Source: Coriolopsis trogii | Taxonomy: Eukaryota; Basidiomycota; Agaricomycetes; Polyporales; Polyporaceae | NCBI GenBank assembly: GCA_020543525.1 | Contig: JAHYIO010000039.1 | Span: forward strand, 1,550,001-1,614,000 | DNA length: 64,000 nucleotides | Direction: 5' to 3' | Shown: positions 1 through 11,662 of the stretch, piece by piece | Layout of the letters: every line of letters begins with the position of its first letter | Position numbering within the stretch: position 1 is the stretch's first letter | Notes under the pieces: generated by a model | Seen by the model: the letters and a program-made list of their open reading frames with translations, nothing else | The model's database searches: none | Told to the model about the DNA's origin: nothing | Position numbers and translations under genes: made by a program

Positions 1-441
1 ACTACAGCCGCAGGTGCCGCACGCGCAAGGTTTGCTTTCACGTCAGCAAGGTCCTTCGTATTCTCACCACAGGATCTACCCAGCAACAAGGGAAGGTTCC
101 GAGGAGAACAAACCACGAACGAAGCGCCCCAACCGTCAAGGGAACCAGTCATCTCCGTCGACAGCGAATGCAGGGGCACGAGCCCCGTCGATCCGCCTCG
201 ATTGAATGCGGAGATTGGTGGAATGCTCAACTTATCTCCACCGCTTGGCATCCCTCCGACGAGCGAGCGAGCTCATCCGCTGGAGACAGTAGAGCCAGCT
301 CTCACGGGGGCGGGTCGGGTGAAGCCAAAATTAAGGCCCTTTCCAGACCTCCCACCGCTTTCACCGCCACATGGAGCGATGGGCGACCGCGCTGGACGGA
401 TGGGAGTCCTTGATAATGAATTGTTGGAGATATCTGATTGA
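1..441 (+). CDS. 3' end of a Pro/Ser-rich protein gene (5' part outside window)
   Basis: Frame 1 is open from the first base of the window to a TGA ending at 441, giving a C-terminal fragment of 146 residues. The fragment is low in complexity and rich in Pro, Ser, Arg and Gly, and ends in an acidic tail (LDNELLEISD). No ATG or clear acceptor marks a start, so the reading frame probably enters from upstream. No domain is recognisable and no function is proposed. An alternative is that one of the other open frames here is the coding one; composition favours frame 1 only weakly. Confidence 0.4.
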   Translation, partial: TTAAGAARARFAFTSARSFVFSPQDLPSNKGRFRGEQTTNEAPQPSREPVISVDSECRGTSPVDPPRLNAEIGGMLNLSPPLGIPPTSERAHPLETVEPALTGAGRVKPKLRPFPDLPPLSPPHGAMGDRAGRMGVLDNELLEISD

Positions 442-1544
442 TGTCACGACGATGGCTGCGTAAGATTCTCTGCCGCCCACATGTCTCTGGCTGACATCCT
501 TCTCCCAGTCGTTCCGAGCTATGATCTGCGGCACCTCAGGATGATATTATCAATCCACTTGCCTGAAGAGCATTAGCTCGAGGACCGATATAACATACAG
601 GCGTGAGGATCCTGTGCAACTTTCGGTAGTACGTCGTACGTCTTCTCAGACCACGCGCTTCGCCCGGTCTATGGCCGTCCCTCGAGCTTGTACTTGTACT
701 TATTGCCTAACTTCTCGTATGATGATCGTGCAGCGTAACTACAGTCGCCACTTCTGACAGGCGCTCGTGCCGCGAAAGGTCACTCTCTCCCCTGCTTGTG
801 GCGCTGCGTACCGCCCCGTCTGCTCAGGCTCCGGAAGCAGATTCGCCTCGGTATGGAAAGATAGATTGAACAGATTGGTCGGCCTTGGGGGTGCGTGCTG
901 ACCACGTAACTCCCCCCTGGATGATTACCGCCAAGTGTGTAAAGATTCCGACGACAACTGCACCGCCGGCGCACCCACATTCCTCTTGCCTCAGCTGGTT
1001 AGTTGATTCCTCAGCTCAGGTGCCTCTGAAACGCGGTGATTGCCCATTACTCTGCCTAGTCCGAACCCGACAGGCTCGGGCGGCGAGGGTGGCGAGGGGA
1101 GCTTGGGAAACCGAATCCAATCGCCCTCGCCCGACTCGCCTCAACATCTAGATGGTATCTCCGGTATGAAGAAGTTACGAAGTCCGCGGCATGGGAACGT
1201 TCCAGAGTTTATCATCAATTACGGACGTGCTGCCTGACCGCGCTGCCACTTACCGTGCCGCATGTTTATAAACGCGGAGGGCCGATGGCGCAGAGGCTCC
1301 TCCTCCCTTAAGTTCCTTGTGCTCTGTCCGAGCAACCTGAACTGCCTCTTGTCCATGACCACTCCTCTGGATTGCTGGGGAGCCTTGCAGAATTCCAGGG
1401 ACTTGTGAGTGGCGTCCTCTGCCTTGTCCGTGAACACAGATGATTAAATGTAGACGTAACACTAGCTGACAATAAGCCACATTCATTTGCTCTGGCTCAT
1501 AAGCTCAAGGTCAACGGATAGATACCACCGTTCCCGTCAACAGC
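442..1544. other. intergenic, no gene seen
   Basis: Only short overlapping ORFs of biased composition on both strands and no convincing spliced model. It presumably holds the 3' flank of the left gene and the promoter of the 97-aa gene. Confidence 0.5.
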
Positions 1545-2028
1545 ATGGAGTCGCGACGATATAGCACGTCGTCGTCGAGGCGGGACAGCACCTCCTCGTC
1601 GACCCCATTATACCCTCACCGGCAGTCTCTGCTGGACTACCGCCACGGACAACCATACATGACCATCCTTCCGGTACGCATACCCACCGCCATACGTAGC
1701 AGCATGTGTCTCTGATGGAGTGAAACGCATCTTGGTCGTCGGTGCTGTCTCCATTCTTGCACAGCCGATGTCGACAGAAGAGGACCTCTTGCACGAGGAC
1801 TTCATGGCCCAGCCCGCCACGTACGAGTCCTACGGCCCGTTCCCCGAGCAGCGGAAAAGGCCCAAGATCATCGAGGCCATAGCGGTACGTGCGTGTGCAG
1901 ATAGTGGCGCCTCCGTCCTCCGCTCCTCCATTCCCCGCGCCGGGTGCCCCGGATGCTGACCGTGCTGACCGTATCAATTCTAGGGCCTCTTGCGGAAGCT
2001 GCGCCGGACCCTCGGCAAGCGTCGCTAA
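1545..2028 (+). CDS. small three-exon gene, 97-aa basic-tailed protein of unknown function
   Basis: Exons 1545-1673, 1765-1884 and 1984-2028. All junctions are in phase 0. Donors are GTACGC and GTACGT; acceptors are TTGCACAG and AATTCTAG. The product begins MESRRYSTSSSRR, a Ser/Arg-rich N-terminus. The middle is acidic and Pro-containing (exon 2 starts PMSTEEDLLHEDF), and the C-terminus is strongly basic (LLRKLRRTLGKRR). There is no signal peptide or membrane segment. Two introns (91 and 99 nt) that join one open frame without any stop are the main evidence. The single long frame on the opposite strand (1537-2145) is Cys/Gly/Arg-rich and looks like a shadow. No family is recognised; the basic tail would suit nucleic-acid or membrane-surface contact, but that is a guess. 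Confidence 0.6.
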
Positions 2029-2922
2029 CTCGTGCAGGCCTGCATCAGAATTGGCTCGGACAAACCAATAGCATCTCTGTCCTCTTTGGCAGATACCATA
2101 CGTACCGTGCCGCCCCACCCTTAACCTTGTCGTCCTGCGCTGCAATCACTCGGGACCAATGAACGCAGTACGCGCAGGGTGAGTCACATCCCGACTTTTT
2201 GGTCACTGCTCGCCGCCCATGCCTCACCTTCCAGGAACGGCAGCGTCAATCACCCTCGTGGTGGACGTTAGCGCAGCGTTTGAGACATACGCTTTGACAT
2301 ATTCCTGTGCACACCGCACGGGAGCCTTCCGCCTGTGTCCTCTCTTCAAATGGACTAGCCCTCCAGACATGGACCGACGCAGCAATCGAGACAGGGCAGC
2401 AAGCTGTGAGTCCCGATCCGTCGCCGTCATGGCATATGCACGCGGGGCTTCAGGGACTTGTACGGCCATTGGCGAGGGGAGTTCACGCTGCGCACGACGA
2501 AGACAACGACGAGGACGGGACAGAAACGACCAGCGTAATATTCGGAATCATTCACAATACTATACAGATACGACAGTATGTGCGACGAGAGGGAGGAGAT
2601 CAAGATATCGAGAGCTCAAAGCATGGACAGCGACAAAACAGAGACTAACACGAACGACTATCACGAGTATGTACTACAATCACAAAATGTACAGTCATGA
2701 ACGATTCGTGTGCACTGCGAGCATGCCAGATATACATAAACAGTCGTGAAAAGACGGTCATGGGAGGAGAGAGGACACGTGCGTGGAAGGGGGGGGCGTC
2801 CATGACCTACGTATACAGACAGAACCGGCGAACGGCGCGACTGCCCGCCGCCGCCGGCAGAGATGAAAGAAAAGAAACACAATCGACGAGACACGAGCGA
2901 GATGAGAGATGAGAGACTAGAC
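2029..2922. other. intergenic between convergent genes, no gene seen
   Basis: Overlapping short ORFs on both strands with no splice-consistent model. The segment contains the 3' ends of the 97-aa gene (+) and the SAP-domain gene (-). Confidence 0.5.
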
Positions 2923-5900
2923 TTAAGCGTCGACGGCGAGCGGTGTGTTCTCGCTCGTGGCGCGGCTCTTGCGGCGCATATACTCGCTCTGGCGAGCCCG
3001 CTTCTTCAGGTTGTTCCGCAACACGTCCGAGCCTCCGCTCGCCCGCGCGGACTTGACGCCTCCAAACGACCGCCGCGAGCCCACGCTGGAGCGCTTGCGT
3101 GCCCCGCTCGTGGGGGAGCCGACGTAGGACAGACCCTGCGCCGCAGCGGCCCTCTGCGCACCGAGCTTCGCGATGACCTTGGAGCGCGAGATGCGCGGCT
3201 TGCGGGCGACGAGCTGCTTGGGCTTGGGCGGGAGCACAGCCGGGCGCGGGATCTTCGACGGGGAGCTGGCAGGGTCCAAGTCGGTGCCCATGATAGACGT
3301 AGCAACAGCGTTGAGCGAAGGGTGATGCACGGGCGTGGCGCAGCCAGAAGACGATGCCGGGCTGGTATGGTTCGTGAGCGGCTGGCTGAAGATCCGCGTG
3401 GGACGAGGTGACATGGGGCTGTTCGTCGCGGCCAGGAGGGACGCCTTGGACATGAGAGGAGGGGACCGGGTGACGCTGGTGCGCTTGGGGATCTGTGATT
3501 CAGCCACCGAGGCGAGGCCAGACGTGCGTCCGGACGTCAATGGCTTGACAGAGGTGTTCACCTTCGCGAGGGAGCTCGCGGTGGGTGCGAGAAGCGAAGA
3601 CGTGCGCTTTCGGATGCTGGGTTGGGCGGTGTCGACCGAGGCCTTGGGTTCTGCTTTGGAGTTGGTGGAAGCGAGGTTCCGGCTGGCGATGCTGCGGCGG
3701 ACGCCAATAGAAGAGGCCGCCGTCGAACTCCCTCCCGTACTGGTGCGTGTGCCCATCGAAGAGACATTGCTCGTTCGAGTCGTTTGACGGGACGCAGCGG
3801 TGCCGGTTTTAGTACTGCTCATCCAGGAGCGCGCAGTAGAAGCAAGACTGCCTGCCTTGGAAGACGTCGAGCCAGTAGTTTTGAGGGTGCTCGTGGGGAC
3901 TGGGAATAAGGGAATAGGAGATCGCTGCCGGGAACTGATAGATTTGATCGAGTTGCTCGTTCCACCCGCCTTCGTTTCCACACCAGGCGGCTTGAGCAGG
4001 CTATTCTTGGTCGTAGAGGTTGTGGATGACACCGAGGGATTGCGCGAGTGAGAGCCGGACACTTTTCTTGCGTTGGACGCAATGGTCGGCTTGCTAGCAA
4101 CGTCGACGGCAGGTTTGGTCTTGTCTATAGAAGCCCGGGTGGCAGCAGTAGGAGGCTGGGAAGCCTTCGGCACAGGGATGCTCGATGCGGACGCACCGGC
4201 CGTGGTCGACTTCGCCTTGCTCCCGCCGCCAATGTTCCAAACATTGCGGACGAGCGATTTGGCCGACGACAGGAAGCCGAATCTCGATGACTTTGCCTTG
4301 ACTGATGATGATGCCAAGCGAGGTTTATGTAAGCACAAGATGGCTCATCGACCTCGGCGACATAAATCCACACTTACCAGGGGCGACTCCGATGCTGGAC
4401 CGTCCACGACTGCTCCGCCTCCTCGCCTTCGCCGCATCCAGCGCACGCTTGACCGACTCTTGCTCCTTTGCCTTCTTCTCCTCGTCGGCGCCCGGCACCG
4501 GAGGCGCGAGCGACACCCTCTGGCCGCGATGGACGTCCCAACCCTCCGTGATTCTCATCCGCTTACTCGACCGGCGCGCTCCCGCATCGTCGTCATCGTC
4601 CGCCCGGGCTGGCTCATCCTCACCTTCCTCGTCCTCCCCATTCTCGTCCTCACCCTCAGCAGCAAACCCTCCAGGGAGCGCCATCTTCTTCCGCGAGCCC
4701 GCACTGATGACCCGAGCGCCCGCCGCACTGCTCCGCCTCTTCTGGCCGGCGAGAGGGCGCCCGCCGAGCGCGTCCGACTTGCGCTTGTTCGGGCGGCGCG
4801 CAGCGTAGTGAGTCGCAATCGAGTCCATCTTGTTGAACGTCGCCTCGTGTGCCTTCGCGAACCGGTCCTGGGCCTCCGCTGTCGCGCCGTTCGCCGGGGC
4901 ACCGAACGCGAGTCCAGAGAAGAGCGGCTGCGTCGGGAACGCGGAAGGCTGCTGCTTCGTCTCCCCGTCCTTGCCCTTTTGCGCGTTCGCCTCCGCAAGC
5001 CGTCTGTGCATCTCCTCGAGCACGGAGGCTGCGACCGCGTCGAACGCGTCTTTCGACACCCCTGCGGTCGTCTCCTCCTTCGCGTCCGACTTCCCGCCGA
5101 CCGCGGGGAGCTCTCGCTTAGGGAGAGGCGACCCGAAAAGGAAAGGTGTGCTTCTAGAAATAGCCCCTCTGACCGCAGGAGGGCCAGGAGTGCTCGCCGT
5201 AGCGTTCGACATAGCAGATGGCTTCGACGGAGAGAACATATCTGGCTCGTCGATGGGCGCCGGAGTATCACCGTTCTGGGTTACTGACGTCGGGGGGCGA
5301 GTCTTTGCGGGCGTTGTCATGGGCATATCCATCCCGCCGGGCATCTGATCAACCTCGCCCTCGTCATCCTCGTCAGCCCCGTCAGCCGCCATCGGCTTCA
5401 GAGCTGCAAGGGGCAACTTAGGGTACAGACTCTCGGTGTCTCCCGCTGCGGTACCTGGAGTCGCCGGCCACATGGTCAACGTGCGGACTGTACCGGGCGT
5501 GCCGACTGTAAGCTCAAAGTCGGTCTTCACGACGGGGAGACGAGGAGGGCTCATGTATGCGTAGTTGTGGTAGTCAGACTTGGAAGCCGCAGGATGGGAA
5601 ACGAGCCGGATGGTACTCCTTACCCCACCCGCCCCGATCGACACTCCAGGACGTGAGGACGATCTCCCGATCGACCCCGCGTCATCGGTGATGGTGGCGG
5701 CGCCGTCCGCGTCCTCGTCGACGAGAATGCTTGCGTCGGGGGTCGAGAACTTGAACCCGTCGGTCTCAGGGAGTGAGTCTGAGGGCGGGATCTCGGAATA
5801 TGGGGTCGCATGTTCGGCGAGCGAGTCGCGGGCCTTCGCACTGGCGAACAGCTTGCCGGGAGAGAATGAAGGCATCTTGTAGCTTCCCGTCTCGTCTGTG

Positions 5901-6824
5901 CAGTGACTGGACTTCGAGGTACCACGCTTGATGCCGAGCGAGTTGGCGAGGGCTTTGATAGAGGAAGAGACAGATGCTGAGATGTGAGATTCCAGTCAGC
6001 TCGAAAGCGGGACAAGGACGCTTTATGCAATGAGAACAAAGATGCGTGAAGCATGCGGGCTTCCCCGTCAGAACAAAGCAGCAACGGACTCAACACTTGG
6101 ATATATTCGCAACATTGTATGCACGCAGCTGCGTTCTCGTTCGCCCTCAAGTGCGCTAACTGCATATGCACCAATAGCATAACGCCGATAAGCGATATGT
6201 GCGCTTGCATACAGCAACACGCGCCTGCCGTCACTGCATCGCGACGTGCAAATCCAACCACGCGTGTGACAAGAAGGCGAATATGCAACAGACAGACTCA
6301 CCCTTGGATGAATGCGTGCCAAACTCTCCGTGTCCGTTTCCGACCGTCCGGAGACTGCCCTTGGAGGACGCGGTGCCGGCACTGTACTCGTCGAGCTCCT
6401 CTATATCCTCCATGACGACTTCCCACTGCTCGCTCGGTCGTGGTATCGAGAAGCGAGAAGTCAGCACGACGTCTTGCATGTCGCAGTCGTCCACGTTGGC
6501 AAAAGGTTCGGATTCCATGTGCGTGTCTATTGGGTCCTGGTCTTGCTCCTGCTCGTGGTCTTCAGCAAGCACCTCGTCCATCACCACATCCCCTCCGTCC
6601 GCGTCGCGTTCGTCCTCGTCGTATGTTCGGGGCGGGAGCTCGAGCGCACGCTGCTTGAGGCGTTCGATAAGCTCCACGTTCTTGCCGTTCGCCTTGACCG
6701 AGTGTATCTTGCAGAGCTTCACGAGCTGGTCGCGCTTGAGGCAATGTAAGGCGGGGGAGTTGAACAGAATTTGCGTTGTCATCGTCTTCGTTGTCGTCGT
6801 CGTTGTTGTGGTAGTCGTCGTCAT
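2923..6824 (-). CDS. SAP-domain protein, 1166 aa, large disordered Ser/Lys-rich tail
   Basis: Exons on the minus strand: 6824-6302, 5976-4378 and 4301-2923. Both junctions are phase 1, with donors GTGAGT and GTAAGT and acceptors CATCTCAG and CATCATCAG. The protein opens with a poly-Thr run, then a SAP motif at about residues 27-60 (LKRDQLVKLCKIHSVKANG), a helix-extension-helix DNA-binding fold. The rest is acidic patches followed by very long Ser/Thr/Pro/Lys-rich disorder with several basic clusters (for example KKRARQSEYMRRKSR near the end) and many SP/TP sites. SAP proteins usually act on chromatin or in RNA processing. This length and tail are not diagnostic of one family, so no symbol is given. 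The start is the first ATG in frame; the frame is also open a few codons upstream from a TTG. Intron 1 is long (325 nt) and could hide a small exon. Confidence 0.75.
6778..6824 (-). repeat. ACN trinucleotide repeat coding for poly-Thr
   Basis: An imperfect triplet run (GTC/GTT on the plus strand) at the very start of the SAP-domain gene encodes 11 consecutive Thr residues followed by KTMTT. Such runs vary in length between strains. Confidence 0.7.
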
Positions 6825-9800
6825 AATATCATCAGGGGGCAAGTGAGAGCAGGAGAGCGGTTATAGCAAATCGTTTCAGCGGGGTTCGACTTGGGACAAA
6901 GCAGGCGTGTGAGATGATGCGGGCGTGCGAAAAGAGGGCCGTCGGGCGTCGGGGCGCGGGTGCGCGGGCGAAGCGGCGAGGGCGGGTGAAAAGAGAGAAG
7001 GAGGGGGGTTCGAGAGAAAAAGGGGGAGGGGAACGTGTTGGACATGAGGCTCAGATTATCGTGAACGTTGCATGCCACGATCACATGATACATCCCTCCA
7101 TCATCGCGTCGCGCGTCCAGCGCCCCGTGTTCGCGCAGGGCCCGCTGCCTGACGTCGGTGGCGCCCGTGCCTCGAGTCTCGCTGCCCCCTCGATGATGTC
7201 GGACCGACGGGTTCATCGTTTTTCCATTATGAACGGCTACTCAGGCCGATGACCAGTTGTGAGGCGTGACCTCTGCGTAGCCTACAGCTTTTTCTCCTAC
7301 CCTGGGACTTAGTACGTGACTCGCGTTCTCGCGACGAAGAGGTATCGCTACACAGGCATGCAAACGTTGCGACAGTATGATGTATAGCCTGTCGCGACTC
7401 GGGTGCAATCATGTTAATTCCAGTCCTGGCACATGAACAATCGAAATCATCGAACTGTTGCACCAGCGCCAGACGAATCACATAAGGGCTCGAATGTCTC
7501 TTTCACGATATTCTGACACAGGCTATAGCTTGAAGACTGCTCGTGCTAGAAGCTGGCCTATGTAGCAAACCGACTCCTCGACGGATCCAACGGGCGCTAT
7601 CAATGAGCGCTTGGCTGACCAGTTACCTACCGCATATGGTCATGTCCACGTTCCCCTTTCAAATACCAGTCAACATGCGCTGGTGCGTCCTTGCTCTCTT
7701 CCTCCTCACCACCCATGTTCTGCGACAAGTAGCCGCATCCTGGTGTCATAAAGCACGTTCAAGAAGGTGAGCAGATTTGTCGGCATACGCACATAGCCTT
7801 CCCTGCAAAGGTCGAGAGCCTCCATTTTCGAGTGACGTCGAGGCACATATCCGCTGCACGGCTGCGCTGTGGTTCGTTACACATCCCCAATCCACGCGCT
7901 ATGAGGACAATGTGCCATCGACACCCGCTTCTGCAGGACAGTCAATCAGAAAGCGAAGACCGCGGAGGCAAAAGAGCAGTCTTTCGCCTAACCAGAAGTT
8001 TGCCTTCTCAACTGAATGTATGCGCACCTGTGAGCTTGGGTATCAAGATGCATTTGGAATCCTCCCTTTGGATACGCACGCTGGGCTCTTCCTCGCCGAT
8101 CCTCTCTGACGATGTCGCAGATATCGCGACCAACGGCTAACCAGCCACATTTAGACGCCGACTCGCATCCCTCATAACCAACACGCTTCCTCCCGCTGCT
8201 GTCGACAGGCTTGATACCGAACAACGTTCTTCTATGATCAGGCTCCCGGATTCGAGTGCAACACAAGACAATGGACAGCAAGAGCGTCTTTAGCTTGGGC
8301 AGCTTACCATAGCGAACGCACGGCTTCCCGGCCTGAATCAAGGACGTGCATCGTCTGACGTACCCTTGCAAAGAGTGGGCATACAAGCAACCAGCTCACT
8401 TGTGGACAAGAATCAACAGCAGTGTAAAGGTGGGCGACGGCGAAGAATCATAGGACGTACGGCTAACCAGCCATGGCAAGGCGCCGAGGCGCATCGGTAA
8501 TATCTGACAGGCTGCCTCCCGTTCCCTTCCACGAGCTTGTGTCAAGTCTCGTTCACCCGACTTGCTTGCGGAACCCGCTCCATGTGCAAAGCGAGATTTG
8601 AGGGGGCAGCGTACCGGTATCCTTGTTCTCTTTGTCAATGACGCGAGCCAACCAAAGTGCCGACCTCAATAAAGGACCGGTTCTGAAGACTGTCCATGCG
8701 GCGCACCCTTGCAAAGATTGGGTCGAACACCTTGTATATAAGCACGACAGCGAAGACCCGCACCCGCAAAAGCGACTGAATCGTAAAACTGCAACCTCTG
8801 TCTGTGCAAGGGCAACGTTGCGGCACCAAAGCAATCCGAACGATATGCGCAAAGCCACGGCCTGTGGTCTCCGTGATTGAGAACATATGGACTGGAACCA
8901 AACCCTTGGCACAGCCGTTCGAAGGCAACTTAAGATCCAGGTTGCAAGTCAGGACCGGCTTACAAGCACAGCCACGGCGCGCAATTGATTGCCCGGGTAG
9001 CAAGTTTGTGAATTTAAGTGTCAAAACATCAAGGTGAAAACAAGCAGATAAACCGAAGGGAAGAAGACCTCCTGGCGGCATGCAGCAGATTCGATATCAA
9101 CATGGGCAAACGAGTGAAAGCTGCAAGAGACCGTTACGCGGGAGTAGGGGGAGATAGACCAAGACTCGCCGGCACCAACAATCACTGGGAAGAGCAAGAG
9201 TTTGGAAGAGCGAATATGTCCTCAGAAGTGGACTGGATTCGACGATGGGGGGAATTGGTCATGCATAATATGGCAATGAAAACATCAAAGGAGCAAGAGT
9301 AACAATAACTCACTGAAAACGGACTGTCCTCCGAGAGAGCTTAGCGTGGCTCTCCCTTGGTAGACGATGTGCGGATCAGCCTATGGGACGAAGGACGGTC
9401 CTCAACCAAGAACGGTATGCGCAAGCGCGAGGCTGCTGCCCTTGGAAGCAAAAATGTGGGTCCGATGTTTGACACGATTGAAGGAACATGGACTGCAAAT
9501 TGCGATTGGCAACAACGAATAAAACCGATGAGGGACGGCGGGCAGCATGGCGGATGAGGCCCAAGAATGCGCGGGAGGATAGCGCCTTGGCAACGTGTCA
9601 TAGGTGAGTCCTTGCAGCTTTGAGATGTGCGGCTCCGGTGCGGTTTCTACGTTGAAATGTCGATCGGATGGGAGGAGGGTGGAATGCATGAGTCAGGCAG
9701 CACGCACCTTAATGTATGCTTGCCGCATCCGCACTTGAGCATTGTTTCCTCCGCCTATCCCTTCGCAATGGCGGGCGTTGCAGCATTGGGCGAGATGAAG

Positions 9801-10210
9801 CGCAGGATCTGTCCGGTCCAAACGACGGGTGTTGAGTCGGGAGTGCATCTGCGCAATGGCGACGAGGCATTACAGCAAGCGAAAGCGACGGAGAATGCAA
9901 AGCGTAGACCAAGAGAAGAGGCAAAGCGAGGAGCAACAGACGCTGGGCATTGTCGTTGTTAGCGAGATGTTGCGGAGGTCAAGGGGAGTCAAAGCACGAG
10001 GAAAACAAAAGACGAGAATGCGGCTCGGGCAGCGGATGGAGGAGGGGAGCAGGCGAAGAGGGCGGACACCCACAGGGAGTTGCCAGAGTAGGCAGGTGTG
10101 GCCAAAGCCACGCCCACAGAGGCCAAACACCGGCCCACACCGGAACGACCCTCCAAGGCAATTCTGCAATCGCGTTACGTAACTGCACTCCTCGCTCTCT
10201 TCAACATCCA
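6825..10210. other. long gene-poor intergenic region
   Basis: About 3.4 kb with no supportable coding model. Short ORFs on both strands overlap and lack splice-consistent partners. Some words recur loosely (for example ggctaaccagcca near 8128 and 8461, and cccttgcaaag near 8365 and 8707), which suggests old repeated sequence. Part of it must carry the promoters of the divergent SAP-domain and Clp1-like genes. Confidence 0.45.
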
Positions 10211-10213
10211 TCC

Positions 10214-10223
10214 TCATATAAAC
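10214..10223 (+). promoter_or_regulatory. TATA-like element of the Clp1-like gene
   Basis: The sequence tcatataaac lies about 85 nt upstream of the proposed ATG at 10307, a usual distance for a fungal TATA box with a short 5' UTR. Inferred from sequence only. Confidence 0.45.
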
Positions 10224-10306
10224 CCTCCCGATGCCGCCCTCCAACTGCAACATTCCCCGCTACAACCCATCCCGCACATCCCGCTCCCGCTCTTCGACTC
10301 ATCCCG

Positions 10307-11662
10307 ATGTCCACCGTCGCCCAGCCCCTTGGCAAGCGTTTTCTCATGCGCAAGAGCTCGAATGCGGAGAACCTCCCGCCCACCTTCTCCAAGAAGGCAG
10401 ACACACTCGTCTCCGCACGTGAGGCCTCTCGCAGGCGGCGTGCACGCGTCGTCAGCGGCTCTCTGCCCCTCAAGGCGAAGAAGGTCGTTCTCAACGCGCA
10501 GCGACGCGCCAGCAAGGCCCAGCTCGCCCAAAAGGCGTCCAAGTCTGTCGCCCCTGCACGACTTCAACTTTCAGCGCCTTCGGAGCCCCTCGAGATTGTG
10601 AACGAGACTCATGAGGCCACCCAGCCTACCGCGACCACTTCCACTCAGGCACCAGTGCCTCAGCCCCTTCCCAATATTGCAACCTTCCCTCGATTCCTCC
10701 GTCGGCCACCTCCCCAGGCGTGGCCTATGCCTCTTCGCCGCGAGAATGTGGACGCGTGCGATCCTGCGTTGGTCGGTACTCGTATGGAGTACATCATGCG
10801 CGCCCTCGAGGTGGCGGGTGAACCGTACGTATCCTTCATATCTCACTTTCTCCCATATTCTCACATTCCGTCCTCTAGAATGTGGAATTTGGTCAAGAAC
10901 ACTCAGATTGACTCGGCGTCCTTGGGTCAACGCTCCGCGCTGCCCGATGAGATCAACGTCGTCATTGCGGATCATGTCCACTTGCAGTCGGCCTCCCTTC
11001 TCCCGTCGTTCAAGCCCACGCATGTGTTTGCCATTTGGGACCTTCCCTTCGCCCACCCCGTCCAGCATAATGCGGGTATCAACCCCCAGACGGGTCGCCG
11101 CAAGATCTCCCTCGTCGCTGCGCACAACATTGTCCTCGCGACGCACTGTGCGAAGTGGATTCCCCTCCCCACATCGAACACGGTCAAGGAGCGTCGGGTC
11201 ATGAATGCGGCTGGCGTCAAGGGAACCAAGCTGAATCTCCCTGTTGTTCCCCTCGCCGTTCCTCATCCCAGCTCCTTCACGTTGTTGCTCCAGACCTTGT
11301 ACACGCACAAGGTCTCGTGGCTTCTCGACCAGCTCGTCCCCGTCCCTAAGCCGACCATCGTCTTCCCCACCCCGGAGAACCCGCAGCCGAACAACCCACA
11401 CTACATCATCGAGACGGCTCGCCGCCTCGCTGCGCGCTATACCCCCCACGCCATTGTTGGCATGCTTCAGCAGGTCATTGGCCTCTGGCAGAACGCGCTC
11501 TACCTTGGGGTGAGCGACAAGAGGCTCTGGATCGGGATCGACTGGAGCTATGACATGCTCCTCACCGGGCTGGCGTTCTCCATCGGCCGTCCTGACCTCG
11601 TTCCGCGCCCGGCTCCCCAGGTGCAGTGGCCCCCCGCTGCTGCTCCCGCTGCCAAGGCTTGA
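10307..11662 (+). CDS. Clp1-like protein (sexual development regulator family of basidiomycetes), 433 aa
   Basis: Exons 10307-10824 and 10879-11662. The 54-nt intron (GTACGT...CTCTAG) is a multiple of three and has no stop, so an unspliced frame runs through it. Removing it joins GEP to MWNLVKNTQ. The N-terminal third (to about residue 140) is basic and variable. The rest is a compact, well-ordered region with segments I associate with the basidiomycete Clp1 family (FLRRPPPQAWPMPLRRENVD, NTQIDSASLGQR, HVFAIWDLPFAHPVQHNAG, NLPVVPLAVPHP). In Coprinopsis cinerea, Clp1 is needed for clamp-cell formation downstream of the A mating-type genes, and a Ustilago relative acts in dikaryon proliferation. 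The biochemical activity of the family is unknown. I recognise it from memory of family sequence, so identity is likely but unverified. Confidence 0.65.
   Translation: MSTVAQPLGKRFLMRKSSNAENLPPTFSKKADTLVSAREASRRRRARVVSGSLPLKAKKVVLNAQRRASKAQLAQKASKSVAPARLQLSAPSEPLEIVNETHEATQPTATTSTQAPVPQPLPNIATFPRFLRRPPPQAWPMPLRRENVDACDPALVGTRMEYIMRALEVAGEPYVSFISHFLPYSHIPSSRMWNLVKNTQIDSASLGQRSALPDEINVVIADHVHLQSASLLPSFKPTHVFAIWDLPFAHPVQHNAGINPQTGRRKISLVAAHNIVLATHCAKWIPLPTSNTVKERRVMNAAGVKGTKLNLPVVPLAVPHPSSFTLLLQTLYTHKVSWLLDQLVPVPKPTIVFPTPENPQPNNPHYIIETARRLAARYTPHAIVGMLQQVIGLWQNALYLGVSDKRLWIGIDWSYDMLLTGLAFSIGRPDLVPRPAPQVQWPPAAAPAAKA

Noticed and set aside
1537..2145. 202-codon minus-strand ORF
   Set aside because: Overlaps the three-exon plus-strand gene, whose splice sites and composition are more convincing.
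4073..5287. 404-codon plus-strand frame opposite the SAP-domain gene
   Set aside because: Arg/Leu-rich shadow of a Ser/Pro/Lys-rich coding strand; the minus-strand exons join in phase.
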